Assembly: GCA_017642695.1 (NCBI GenBank) | Contig: JAEPQD010000001.1 | Coordinates: 1,745,701 to 1,809,700 of the forward strand | Source: Parvibaculum sp. | GTDB lineage: Bacteria > Pseudomonadota > Alphaproteobacteria > Parvibaculales > Parvibaculaceae | Reading direction: 5' to 3' | Length of the DNA: 64,000 nt | Shown: positions 24,230-32,014 of the stretch, piece by piece | How positions within the stretch are numbered: position 1 is the first letter of the stretch | Layout: the number at the start of each line of letters is the position of its first letter | The notes under the pieces: generated by a model | Databases searched by the model: none | What the model was told of the DNA's origin: nothing | The model's input: only the letters and a program-made list of their open reading frames with translations | Translations under genes and position numbers: made by a program

Positions 24230-24904
24230 ATGAAAGTCTCCGAAGCGCTCAAGACCCGCATTACCTGCCGGGCCTTTCTCGACAAGCAGGTGCCCGAAGC
24301 GACGGTACGGCAGATTCTCGAGGAAGCGAAATACGCGCCATCGGGCGGCAACCTCCAGCCCTGGCATGCCTACGCCATCACCGGCGACAGATTGAAGGAA
24401 TTCCTGGCGATCATTGCCGAGAAGCAGAAGGCCAATCCCTTCGGAGACGGCGATACCGAATATGACATCTATCCGAAGGGTCTGACGGACCCCTACAAGG
24501 CGCGCCGCTTCAAGTGCGGCGAGGACATGTACGCGACCATCGGCGTGCCCCGCGAGGACAAGGAAGGCCGCATGAAGCAGTTCATGCGCAACTTCAATTT
24601 CTTCGACGCGCCGGTCGCCATGTTCTTCGCCATCGACCGGCAGATGGGACTCGGCCAGTGGTCGGATCTCGGCATGTTCATCCAGTCGCTGATGCTGGTG
24701 GCGCGCGAGCACGGGCTCCACACCGCGCCGCAGGAGGCGTGGGCGATCTGGCACAAGACGGTCTCGGAGTTTCTCGGGATGCCGGAAGAGCTTATGCTGT
24801 TCTGCGGGCTGGGGCTTGGCTACATGGACGAGAGCGCGCCGATTAACCATTTGCGCACCGATCGTGCGCCGCTGGAGGAATTTGCGACTCTCAGCGGTTT
24901 TTGA
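24230..24904 (+). CDS. Nitroreductase family FMN oxidoreductase
   Basis: A 224-residue nitroreductase family protein. The N-terminal TRITCRAFLDKQVPEATVRQILEEA pattern (R-x-x-x-x-F-x-x-x-x-V) is the FMN-binding opening, followed by YAPSGGNLQPWHAYAI and the FMN loop near residue 165. The C-terminus has LFCGLGLGYMDESAPIN. It follows the acyl-CoA dehydrogenase genes by 29 bases, so it may belong to the same operon. The physiological substrate is unknown. Confidence 0.88.
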   Translation: MKVSEALKTRITCRAFLDKQVPEATVRQILEEAKYAPSGGNLQPWHAYAITGDRLKEFLAIIAEKQKANPFGDGDTEYDIYPKGLTDPYKARRFKCGEDMYATIGVPREDKEGRMKQFMRNFNFFDAPVAMFFAIDRQMGLGQWSDLGMFIQSLMLVAREHGLHTAPQEAWAIWHKTVSEFLGMPEELMLFCGLGLGYMDESAPINHLRTDRAPLEEFATLSGF

Positions 24905-24943
24905 CGGCGGCTGGCGATTCCTGTCGGATACCCGCACTATTCG

Positions 24944-24959
24944 TTCATCCCGGGTTCAG
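24944..24959 (+). promoter_or_regulatory. TTCAT-N6-TTCAG direct repeat ahead of the FeuN-like gene
   Basis: TTCAT at 24944-24948 and TTCAG at 24955-24959 form a direct repeat with an 11-base period, the geometry bound by OmpR/PhoP-type response regulators. It lies 24 bases before the start of the PepSY gene. A related copy on the - strand lies at 27400-27415. Confidence 0.5.
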
Positions 24960-24983
24960 CGATGCTGGCTTAGGAACGGAGCC

Positions 24984-25310
24984 ATGATGCAGAAATCCAC
25001 ATGGATCGCCCTGACGATCGCCGCGGCGTTCCTCTTCGGAGGAATGGCGCCGGCGCGCGCGAACGATCTCCTCGTGGAGGCCCAGTGGGACTATCATTCC
25101 GAGCAGGACAATGCGCGCGATGCGGTGCGCTCGGGTCAGGCGATTTCGCCGGGTCAGGCGAAAAGTGCGGCGCTCTCCCGCTATCCCGGCCGGTTCCTCG
25201 ACATGAGTTTCGGTGGTAACGCCTACTATGTGAAGATCATGACGCCCCAGAACAGGGTCGTCGTCGTGACCGTGGATGCGGCATCCGGCCGCGTGCTCGG
25301 CGCGAGATAG
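24984..25310 (+). CDS. Small periplasmic PepSY-like protein, FeuN-like
   Basis: A 108-residue protein with an N-terminal signal peptide (STWIALTIAAAFLFGGMAPARA). The mature part has one PepSY-type strand-helix-strand unit: AISPGQAKSAALSRYPGRFLDMSFG, then YYVKIMTP, and VVVVTVDAASGRVLG. It is 23 bases upstream of a PhoP-like response regulator and its kinase. The same order (small periplasmic protein, regulator, kinase) is the FeuNPQ arrangement of rhizobia, where FeuN restrains the FeuQ kinase. The assignment rests on order and PepSY fold, not sequence identity. Confidence 0.7.
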   Translation: MMQKSTWIALTIAAAFLFGGMAPARANDLLVEAQWDYHSEQDNARDAVRSGQAISPGQAKSAALSRYPGRFLDMSFGGNAYYVKIMTPQNRVVVVTVDAASGRVLGAR

Positions 25311-25333
25311 AGCCAGAAACGGAGAAGTGAGCG

Positions 25334-26005
25334 ATGCGGCTCCTCGTTGTCGAAGACGACCCCGATCTCAATCGACAGCTCGTCGGCGCCCTCGAAGAGG
25401 CGGGCTATGTGGTGGACAGCGCCAAGGACGGCGAAGAAGGTCATTTCCTCGGCGACACGGAGCCTTATGACGCCGTGGTCCTGGATCTCGGTCTGCCTGA
25501 AATGGACGGCGTGACGGTGCTCGAGAAATGGCGTCGCGACGGGCGCATCATGCCCGTGCTGATCCTCACCGCGCGCGACCGCTGGAGCGACAAGGTGGCG
25601 GGCTTCGACGCCGGCGCGGACGACTATGTCGCAAAACCTTTCTACATGGAAGAAGTGCTGGCGCGGCTTCGCGCGCTGCTCCGCCGGGCTACGGGTCACG
25701 CATCGAGCGAGCTCGAATGCGGACCGGTACGCGTCGACACAAGGAGCTCGCGCGTTACCGTGAACGGCCGCGCGATCAAGCTCACCTCGCTCGAATACCG
25801 GCTGCTTGCCTACATGATGCATCATCAGGGACGCGTCATATCGCGCACCGAACTTGTCGAGCATCTCTACGACCAGGACTTCGATCGCGACTCGAACACG
25901 ATCGAGGTTTTCGTGGGACGCCTGCGCCGCAAGCTCGGCAAGGATGTGATCGAGACCGTGCGCGGCCTCGGCTACCGGCTGGCGGCGGCGGAAGATGCGG
26001 TCTGA
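25334..26005 (+). CDS. OmpR/PhoP-family response regulator (FeuP-like)
   Basis: A 223-residue response regulator. The receiver domain has the acidic pair E7-D8-D9, the phosphoacceptor D51 in VVLDLGLPEMDG, and the conserved Lys in YVAKPF (about residue 101). Residues about 125-220 are a winged-helix DNA-binding domain ending GLGYRLA. It overlaps the kinase gene by 11 bases. Together with the PepSY gene upstream it resembles the rhizobial FeuNPQ system. Confidence 0.9.
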   Translation: MRLLVVEDDPDLNRQLVGALEEAGYVVDSAKDGEEGHFLGDTEPYDAVVLDLGLPEMDGVTVLEKWRRDGRIMPVLILTARDRWSDKVAGFDAGADDYVAKPFYMEEVLARLRALLRRATGHASSELECGPVRVDTRSSRVTVNGRAIKLTSLEYRLLAYMMHHQGRVISRTELVEHLYDQDFDRDSNTIEVFVGRLRRKLGKDVIETVRGLGYRLAAAEDAV

Positions 26006-27374
26006 CAGCCTCGCTTTCCGGCTTGTCGCAGGCGCGGCACTCTGGAGCGCCATCGCACTTGTCGCGGGCGGCCTAATCCTTTCGGCGATCTTCCGCAACT
26101 CGGTCGAGCGCAGCTTCGACAGCCGCCTCAATGTGCTCCTGCACAGCCTGATCGCGACCACGGAAGTGAACGCGGAGGGCGAAATCGTGCGTCAGGGCGG
26201 TCTCTCCGAAACGCGCTTCGATCTCGCCTATTCCGGCTGGTACTGGCAGATCTGGCCTGTGGCACCCCGGCCCGCGCTGCGCTCGCGTTCGCTCTTCGAC
26301 CAGTCGCTCGATCTTTCTCCCGCCGAAAAGACCATCCGCAACGAGATCGGACTGAAGATTTTCGACACCATCGGGCCCGAAAACCAGCCGCTCCGCGTTG
26401 TCGAGCGACGGGTAACGCTGCCGGGCTATGATGTGCCTGTTTCCTTCGCCGTGGCCGGCGAACGCTCGGAGATGAATGTCGAAATCCAGAGCTTCAATAC
26501 CTGGCTCTTCGTCGCCATGGCGGCGATGGGGGCGGGGCTTCTCGTCGCGCTGCTGATCCAGGTGCGTTTCGGCTTGCGCCCGCTCGACCGTGTGCGTCAC
26601 TCGCTCTCCCAGATACGAACAGGCAGGGCAACGAAGCTGGAAGGTGATTTTCCGCTCGAAATCGAACCGCTTGCCGAAGAGCTCAACGGCCTCCTCGAAG
26701 GCAACCGCGAGGTGCTGGAACGCGCGCGCACGCATGTCGGCAACCTCGCCCATGCGCTGAAGACGCCGCTCAGCGTATTGACCAACGAAGCGCGCTCCCA
26801 CAAGGATCCGTTCGGCGAAACCGTGAGCCGCATGACGATGCAGATGCGTGAGCAGATCGACCGCCATCTCGCCCGGGCGCGCATGGCGGCATCGGCAAAC
26901 GTGCTCGGTGCGCATACGCCGGTTGAACCGGTCGTAAGCCGTATTGCGAGAGCGCTGGAGCGCATCCATGCGGAGCGCGGAATCTCCATCGAAGTGTCAT
27001 GTCCGCCCGATGCAGGCTTTCGTGGCGAAGCACAGGATCTCGAAGAGGTCGTCGGCAACCTTCTCGACAACGCCTGCAAGTGGGCGGAGGAACAGGTGCG
27101 CCTGACGGTGACGACGGAAGGGATCGAACGGAAGAACCGTGCTTTCCTGCTTGTCGTGGTAGAGGACGATGGGCCGGGGCTACCGGAATCCGCCCGCAAG
27201 ACGGTGCTGCAGCGTGGCGCCCGGCTCGACGAAACGAAGCCCGGATCGGGGCTCGGGCTTTCCATCGTCACCGAGGTCGCCAACCTCTATGGCGGCGAAC
27301 TGAAACTTGAAACGTCCGCCATGGGCGGGCTCCGCGCCGAGCTCTACCTGCCCGCTACAGCGCCCTTCTCCTGA
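25995..27374 (+). CDS. Sensor histidine kinase (FeuQ-like)
   Basis: A 459-residue membrane kinase. Membrane segments are at about residues 12-33 and 170-190 with a periplasmic sensor of about 135 residues between them. A HAMP-like linker follows. The phosphoacceptor is H253 in LAHALKTPLS, and the ATP-binding domain has N (LLDNACKW), the G1 box D-D-G-P-G-L and the G2 box G-S-G-L-G-L. It overlaps the upstream regulator gene by 11 bases. The H-A-L-K-T-P motif is shared by PhoQ and FeuQ-type kinases. The periplasmic part could be contacted by the PepSY protein. Confidence 0.9.
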   Translation: MRSDSLAFRLVAGAALWSAIALVAGGLILSAIFRNSVERSFDSRLNVLLHSLIATTEVNAEGEIVRQGGLSETRFDLAYSGWYWQIWPVAPRPALRSRSLFDQSLDLSPAEKTIRNEIGLKIFDTIGPENQPLRVVERRVTLPGYDVPVSFAVAGERSEMNVEIQSFNTWLFVAMAAMGAGLLVALLIQVRFGLRPLDRVRHSLSQIRTGRATKLEGDFPLEIEPLAEELNGLLEGNREVLERARTHVGNLAHALKTPLSVLTNEARSHKDPFGETVSRMTMQMREQIDRHLARARMAASANVLGAHTPVEPVVSRIARALERIHAERGISIEVSCPPDAGFRGEAQDLEEVVGNLLDNACKWAEEQVRLTVTTEGIERKNRAFLLVVVEDDGPGLPESARKTVLQRGARLDETKPGSGLGLSIVTEVANLYGGELKLETSAMGGLRAELYLPATAPFS

Positions 27375-27399
27375 AAACCGGCCCATTCAGCCCGCCAAG

Positions 27400-27415
27400 C
27401 TGAACGCCACATGAA
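27400..27415 (-). promoter_or_regulatory. Second TTCAT-N6-TTCAG copy, ahead of the lipoprotein gene
   Basis: Read on the - strand this is TTCAT, six bases, TTCAG (27415 to 27400), the same motif as at 24944-24959. It lies 83 bases before the lipoprotein start. GAATGCCGCATTC at 27414-27426 and extra TTCAG copies at 27386 and 27423 surround it. It may be a target of the adjacent response regulator. Confidence 0.4.
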
Positions 27416-27497
27416 TGCCGCATTCAGCGCTCGCTCAAGGGCGGTCTTCTATCTTCGTGACCATCGGATCAACCAATCAGGAATTGGGGTACGTGTC

Positions 27498-27977
27498 ATG
27501 AAGATCAAAAGCACTCTCATCGTCGGCGTTCTCGCCATTGCGCTTGCCGGCTGCCAGACGGGCAACCCTTACGGCTATAGCGGTGGCCCGAAGCAGGGTA
27601 TCGGCACGTTGGCCGGCGCCGTTGCCGGCGGCCTTGCCGGTTCGCAGATCGGCGGTGGCTCCGGCCGCCTCTGGGCGACCGGCGCGGGTGTGCTGATCGG
27701 CGCACTGGTGGGTAACAATATCGGCCGCAGCCTCGATCGCGCGGACCAAGCCTATGTCCAGAACGCCTCCTACGGCGCCTTCCAGACCGGTCAGCCGCAG
27801 CGCTGGAGCAATCCGCAAAGCGGCAACTACGGTTATGTCGAGCCCGGCCGCTCTTATCAGTCGGGTGGCGCCTACTGCCGCGAATACAGCCAGACCGTCT
27901 ATATCGGCGGCCGTCCGGAAAGCGCTTACGGCACGGCCTGCCGCCAGCCGGACGGAAGCTGGCAGATCGTGGGCTAG
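27498..27977 (+). CDS. Glycine-zipper outer membrane lipoprotein (17 kDa antigen type)
   Basis: A 159-residue lipoprotein with signal and lipobox L-A-G-C (Cys19). Residues about 35-75 hold a long glycine-zipper stretch (GTLAGAVAGGLAGSQIGGG, then GVLIGALVGNNIGRSL) typical of the 17 kDa surface antigen family, followed by a polar domain with AYCREYSQTV and a closing cysteine in GTACRQPDGSW. The start at 27498 is preceded by GGGGTA. It follows the FeuNPQ-like genes. An intrinsic terminator follows it at 28015. Confidence 0.87.
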   Translation: MKIKSTLIVGVLAIALAGCQTGNPYGYSGGPKQGIGTLAGAVAGGLAGSQIGGGSGRLWATGAGVLIGALVGNNIGRSLDRADQAYVQNASYGAFQTGQPQRWSNPQSGNYGYVEPGRSYQSGGAYCREYSQTVYIGGRPESAYGTACRQPDGSWQIVG

Positions 27978-28014
27978 ACGTCCGCGAACCGGATGGACGG
28001 TCGAGAGACCGTTC

Positions 28015-28071
28015 GGCCTCACCCCTGGTGAACTCCGTCCCCCGACCAGCGCCTGGGTGAGGCCACTTTTT
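28015..28071 (+). terminator. Terminator of the glycine-zipper lipoprotein gene
   Basis: GGCCTCACCC at 28015-28024 pairs with GGGTGAGGCC at 28055-28064 around a 30-base loop, and is followed by ACTTTTT. It lies 38 bases after the lipoprotein stop. Confidence 0.7.
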
Positions 28072-28091
28072 CAGAGAGACCGTTTGAAGGT

Positions 28092-28130
28092 GTGAAAAGG
28101 CCGCCGCTTTCCTTTTGGAAGGCGGCGGCC
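28092..28130 (-). terminator. Strong hairpin, probable terminator of - strand transcripts
   Basis: GGCCGCCGC at 28099-28107 pairs perfectly with GCGGCGGCC at 28122-28130, with an inner TTCC/GGAA pair. Read on the - strand it is followed by a short TTTT. It fits termination of the small gene at 28255-28365, and possibly of transcripts from yihY. Confidence 0.55.
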
Positions 28131-28254
28131 AGTTCGGAACGGCAGCGACGCGGTCTCCATTGATTTTATCTGCGGGACCGCCCCGTTTGCACCAATCTAT
28201 TCCGCTCGAAGAGTCGCCGCGCCGTCAGCCGGTGCGGCGATAAAGGATAAAGGC

Positions 28255-28365
28255 TCAGGCAGAAAGACCCCCAGAAGTGTCCGGTCCTTTCAGCCTCGCC
28301 ACACGACCCTCTATCGAGATCGAAACTTTGGCGATGGCAAACGGCGTCAGCAAACCGTTAGACAT
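28255..28365 (-). CDS. 36-residue small protein with near-perfect Shine-Dalgarno
   Basis: The ATG is at 28365 and the TGA ends at 28255, giving a 36-residue peptide (MSNGLLTPFAIAK, then VSISIEGRVARLKGPD and a short tail). Upstream on the - strand is AAAGGAGGTGATCC, six bases before the ATG, a nearly complete complement of the 16S 3' end. That strength is rare by chance. The peptide is slightly basic with a short hydrophobic N-terminal stretch. It lies 226 bases after the yihY stop and before a hairpin. Function unknown. Confidence 0.62.
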   Translation of the reverse strand: MSNGLLTPFAIAKVSISIEGRVARLKGPDTSGGLSA

Positions 28366-28591
28366 CGGATCACCTCCTTTCAATTGTTGAACCAAGGATC
28401 TTCAGCGTGAATCCGCTGCGCGCTCACGTCAAGGAAATGTATGTGAAGGATCGGTACATACCGCATCCTGTGCGCAGTTTCCTTTGTATTGCGCCCTTTT
28501 CGAATTCCCGAGATCAGGGAACCGGTGCTGCCAACGAAGTGCCGCGAGCCTCAAACGCGCTGCTCCCGAGCGCCGGGCACGAATCAAAGCG

Positions 28592-29968
28592 TTAATTTGC
28601 AGCGGAAGCAGGCAGGCTTCTGTCCGGTTCCGTTTCGCTTGCTGCCATCAGCGAAGCGATGGTGACCGGTTCCGCAAGGTTCGCTTCCTGCTCGTCCAGT
28701 CTTTCGAAGAAGGCCTCCACACGCGGTTCGTGGGCAAGCGTGTCGTCCGCCACACTCCGGTTGTAGCGGCGAGCCCGAACCGCCGAGAAAATATCCGTGA
28801 GGGCGGTCTTGTCGGCGGGGCGGCCGGGCACAAAGCGGCTCGGCGTGCCCGTGGCGAAGGTGAGGAGCCCTCCCTCGCAAAGCGCCGACGCAATTTCTCC
28901 CATTGCCTCCATCGGTACATGCAGCCGTCTGGCGAGCGCTTCTTCCGTCCAGGGCGTCTGTCCGCGCTCGAAGGCTTCATGGACGAGGAGCAGCGCCTGT
29001 ACCGACATGCGATCGAGTTGGCGCAGCGTCAGCAGGCTCACGCCCGCATGTGGCGAGAGATAGGCGCGGTTCTGATAGTAGAAGGCGATGGAGCAGCCGC
29101 CGAGCAGGATGAGCCAGGCCGCGTAGAGCCAGATCATGAAGAAGACGAGCGTCGCAAAGGCGGAATAGATCGCCACGTACTGTGCCGACTTGACGACAAA
29201 GGTGGCGAAGGTCCAGCCCGCCGCCCCCCAGGCGATGCCTGCAACCGTCGCGCCGACCGCCGCCGAGCCGAGATGTACGCGCGTGTTCGGGATCATCACA
29301 TAGATGAAACCGAACGCCGCGATCAGGATCGCATACGGCAGCAGGCGGCTCGACTGTTCGATGATGTAGCGGACGGCTTCATACTCGGCGAGCGAGCCGA
29401 TGAAGGAGTTGGAGACCGCGCCCGCCATGATACCGAACACGGTCAGGACGAGAATGGGACCGAGCACGCTCATGCTGACGATTTCGGTGAACTGCCGCGC
29501 AAAGGAACGGTTTGCTTCGACGCGCCAGATCGAGTTGAACGCGGCCTCGACCTTGTTGATGAGCGAAATTACCGTGTAGAGCAGGAAGGCGAAACCGATC
29601 GTACCGAGCACGTTGACGTTCACGCGCTGTACGAATTCCATCATCTGCCGTGTGATTTCCACGCCCTGGTCGCCGAGCGGTGCGAGGAAGTCGGCGAGCA
29701 GTGCCTGGATCCAGCTGTCGAAACCGAAGGCGCGGAAGACTGCAAAGGCGATGGCGAGGGCGGGAACAATGGAGAGGAGCGTCGTGTAGACGAGGCTCAT
29801 TGCCCTCAGGCTGAGCGCGCCGCCCAGCAGGTCGCGGACGACCGACCAACCGATGCGAGCGGCGAGAAACAGCGAGCGCTGCCAGAAGGGCAGCTCGGCA
29901 AGAGGCTTTTCCCAGACAAAGGCGTGGGCGCGGTCGAGAAGCGTGGCGGAACCGAACATGATTGTCAT
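28592..29968 (-). CDS. YihY/virulence factor BrkB family membrane protein
   Basis: A 458-residue inner membrane protein of the YihY (UPF0761) family. Family features are LSLRAMSLVYTTLLSIVPALAIAFAVFRAFG, FVQRVNVNVLGTIGFAFL, and the conserved W-R-V-E-A and TRVHLGSAAVGATVAG segments. At least six membrane helices lie within residues 60-310. The C-terminal about 120 residues are soluble with a winged-helix-like unit (WTEEALARRLHVPMEAM), seen in a subset of the family. The physiological role is not firmly known. It is read on the - strand between the cspA terminator and the small gene. Confidence 0.9.
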   Translation of the reverse strand: MTIMFGSATLLDRAHAFVWEKPLAELPFWQRSLFLAARIGWSVVRDLLGGALSLRAMSLVYTTLLSIVPALAIAFAVFRAFGFDSWIQALLADFLAPLGDQGVEITRQMMEFVQRVNVNVLGTIGFAFLLYTVISLINKVEAAFNSIWRVEANRSFARQFTEIVSMSVLGPILVLTVFGIMAGAVSNSFIGSLAEYEAVRYIIEQSSRLLPYAILIAAFGFIYVMIPNTRVHLGSAAVGATVAGIAWGAAGWTFATFVVKSAQYVAIYSAFATLVFFMIWLYAAWLILLGGCSIAFYYQNRAYLSPHAGVSLLTLRQLDRMSVQALLLVHEAFERGQTPWTEEALARRLHVPMEAMGEIASALCEGGLLTFATGTPSRFVPGRPADKTALTDIFSAVRARRYNRSVADDTLAHEPRVEAFFERLDEQEANLAEPVTIASLMAASETEPDRSLPASAAN

Positions 29969-30012
29969 GCTAGACGGCCCGGCACGCTTCGGCCAGTGGC
30001 GGTATTTCTACA

Positions 30013-30044
30013 TAAAAAGGCCCTCCACCGAAGAGGAGGGCCTT
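30013..30044 (-). terminator. Intrinsic terminator of the cold-shock gene
   Basis: AAGGCCCTCC at 30017-30026 pairs with GGAGGGCCTT at 30035-30044. On the - strand the stem is followed by a run of T residues (TTTTT), just after the cold-shock stop at 30089. This is a good rho-independent terminator. Confidence 0.8.
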
Positions 30045-30088
30045 GATCTTCCCGAACGCGGCGGCGTTCGTTCCGTTTGGTGTAGGTG

Positions 30089-30295
30089 TTAGCCGAGAAC
30101 CAGTTCTTCGGCGGAGAAGCGCCCGTTGCGCCCTTCTACCAGTTCGTACTGGATCTGCTGACCTTCTTGCAGGGATTTCTGGCCGGCGCGCTCAACGGCT
30201 GAGATATGGACGAAAACGTCCTTGCCGCCATCCGCCGGCGCAATGAAACCATAACCCTTAGTGGCGTTGAACCACTTCACGACTCCGCTAGCCAT
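30089..30295 (-). CDS. cspA: CspA-type cold-shock protein
   Basis: A 68-residue single OB-fold RNA/DNA-binding protein. RNP1 is seen as K-G-Y-G-F-I (residues 13-18) and RNP2 as V-F-V-H-I-S. The start at 30295 (MASGVVKWF) is the family start, and the frame upstream of it is not coding. CspA-type proteins act as RNA chaperones in cold or stationary cells. The leader contains a perfect 8-base stem about 36 bases upstream. Confidence 0.93.
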   Translation of the reverse strand: MASGVVKWFNATKGYGFIAPADGGKDVFVHISAVERAGQKSLQEGQQIQYELVEGRNGRFSAEELVLG

Positions 30296-30330
30296 AGTGC
30301 CTTGAATGCCTCGTGTAGGAATAAACGAAA

Positions 30331-30355
30331 GAATGCCAGCCTGACGATGGCATTC
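30331..30355 (-). promoter_or_regulatory. Leader hairpin upstream of the cold-shock gene
   Basis: GAATGCCA at 30331-30338 and TGGCATTC at 30348-30355 form a perfect 8-base stem with a nine-base loop, 36 bases before the cold-shock start. A structured leader is typical for cspA genes, where it controls mRNA stability and translation at low temperature. Whether it acts so here is inference. Confidence 0.5.
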
Positions 30356-30571
30356 AGCCAAAAACGCTACCACCGAATTTTCTTCTGGACTATCGAAAAT
30401 CGAGGGCTGGAACCGCACTTTTTAACGGCAGGTTTACAGGCAAACCCTGTGATTTTGCGCTGTCGGAACCAAATTTTAAGCATGCCTGACTAGCCTACGG
30501 ACAGGATTGCCACCTGAGGGGTAATTCGGATGGGTGGCGTCTTGCCGCGAACGCGTCTGACCACCGAGTCC

Positions 30572-32014
30572 GGTATGCCGAAGAAGCCAATGACGACCGA
30601 ACCGCAAGCCTCGATCAGACAGAAGCTCGCCAGCTACCTGGCGCAGCTGCCGCCGCCGGCGGTACTCAAGCTCGCTTCCGGGCTGGAGCGGGAGAAGTTG
30701 CGCGGTGCTTCGGGAATTCCCTACGAAATGATCCTGTCAGGCCTGCGGCCGCTGTTGGCGTCATTCGCGGGCAAGGACAGACCCGGCACACCTGATGCAC
30801 TGCGACAGTTCTGCCGCCCTTTCGAGGACCTGCTGGTCGACGAGGAATCCGGCCATCGTCGCCAGGGCGTCATTTCGCGCAGATCCGTGATGAGCGTGTG
30901 GGGCTGGCTCAGGGACGAGTTGTTGCCTGACGCCCTGCCGGACATGACGCGGCGTATCGTCGACCATACGCTGAGTGGCGACAAGGCGGCGCTCGAGGCG
31001 GCGGTGTCCGTCATGCACGCGTCTGCCGCTTCCGCCATCGTCGCAGCCGTCGCCGAAGCGCGAGCCAACGGCGAAATGCGCAGACAGGCCGAAAGGCGGC
31101 TCGGCGGCGAGAATGGCTTCGACGACGCCCGCGAAATAGCAATCGTCCTGTCGATCGCCCCCGCCATGCTGAAATTGCAGGCGGAACTGCCGCGGTCGAT
31201 TGCGAATTTCGACGAAGAAACAGTCGCAATCGTCAAGACGATCTACGAAGAAGTTGCCGAGGCCTCTCCCGCGGAAGCCCTCTATGTTCCCTTCGCCGTG
31301 ATGAACCGCCTCGAAGAACCCTCACAGATACTCAGATTTGTCCGCAAGGTTGCGCATCAGCGCAACGATGTGGTCATCAGCCGTTGCGAGCTTGCCGTTT
31401 TCGGCGAAGTGCTCCTCACCGAGATCGAGGAAATCGCCCGCCGATCCGAAATGTCGAGACCGGGTCACACCGATCTGGACCGATTGCTGACGGATATCCG
31501 CCGTTTCGCTCAGTTGTCCAAAGGGTTCACGGCGGAAATCGACCTGCGCCGCAATGGCGAATGGGGGCAGCGTCTACTTGCGGCCCGCGGGCGCGTATCC
31601 GCGGCAATTTCGCAGGAAATGTCGCGCTTCGAGACCGAACTCGTGCGCGCGCTGCCGTTCCACCAGATCGGTCAGTACGGCCGTGGCGGGCCGATGAAGC
31701 CGGACCTCGCGAAGGGACCGGATCACGCCCGCACTGCCCGCATGACGGCGTGTCTTCGTTTCACCCAGGGTATCGGCCCGATCTGCGAGCCGCTGGGTGC
31801 GCAAAGCCATTGCCGCAGTATCAGGCAGCAGATCGAGTCCTACCTGTCTTCCTACGAAGACCGTCTGCTGGAAGAGCTGCGCAGAGCCACGGGCTCCAGC
31901 CGCGCCAACGCGGAAGCCTTTCTCGAAATTGCCGCAGGCTTCCACGAAGCGCTCGGCGAGGAAAAGCAGGCCGACGTGCTTCGCCGGCGCGGTCAGGTAG
32001 CCGTGCGCGACTGA
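30572..32014 (+). CDS. Conserved protein of unknown function, about 480 residues
   Basis: A predicted soluble, mostly helical protein of 480 residues starting MPKKPMTTEPQA. No signal peptide or membrane segment. Recognisable only as repeated helices (LASYLAQLPPPAVLKLASGLER, AALEAAVSVMHASAASAIVAAVAEA, LLTEIEEIARRSEM). I do not recognise a named family. The upstream GTG/ATG at 30530 is possible, but 30572 gives a cleaner start. Its end overlaps by 22 bases the end of the D-cysteine desulfhydrase gene on the opposite strand. Confidence 0.7.
   Translation, partial: GMPKKPMTTEPQASIRQKLASYLAQLPPPAVLKLASGLEREKLRGASGIPYEMILSGLRPLLASFAGKDRPGTPDALRQFCRPFEDLLVDEESGHRRQGVISRRSVMSVWGWLRDELLPDALPDMTRRIVDHTLSGDKAALEAAVSVMHASAASAIVAAVAEARANGEMRRQAERRLGGENGFDDAREIAIVLSIAPAMLKLQAELPRSIANFDEETVAIVKTIYEEVAEASPAEALYVPFAVMNRLEEPSQILRFVRKVAHQRNDVVISRCELAVFGEVLLTEIEEIARRSEMSRPGHTDLDRLLTDIRRFAQLSKGFTAEIDLRRNGEWGQRLLAARGRVSAAISQEMSRFETELVRALPFHQIGQYGRGGPMKPDLAKGPDHARTARMTACLRFTQGIGPICEPLGAQSHCRSIRQQIESYLSSYEDRLLEELRRATGSSRANAEAFLEIAAGFHEALGEEKQADVLRRRGQVAVRD

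Larger units (their letters stand above)
27978..28591. other. 614-base gap between the lipoprotein gene and yihY
   Basis: The gap holds a + strand terminator (28015-28071), a hairpin that can end - strand transcription (28092-28130), and a 36-codon gene on the - strand (28255-28365). The rest has no coding or structural signal that I can see, apart from a TTGACG on the - strand near 28432-28427. Confidence 0.6.

Noticed and set aside
28360-28385. Sequence like the 3' end of 16S rRNA on the + strand (GGATCACCTCCTTT)
   Set aside because: Only about 14 bases match; no further 16S sequence. It is the complement of a strong ribosome binding site on the - strand.
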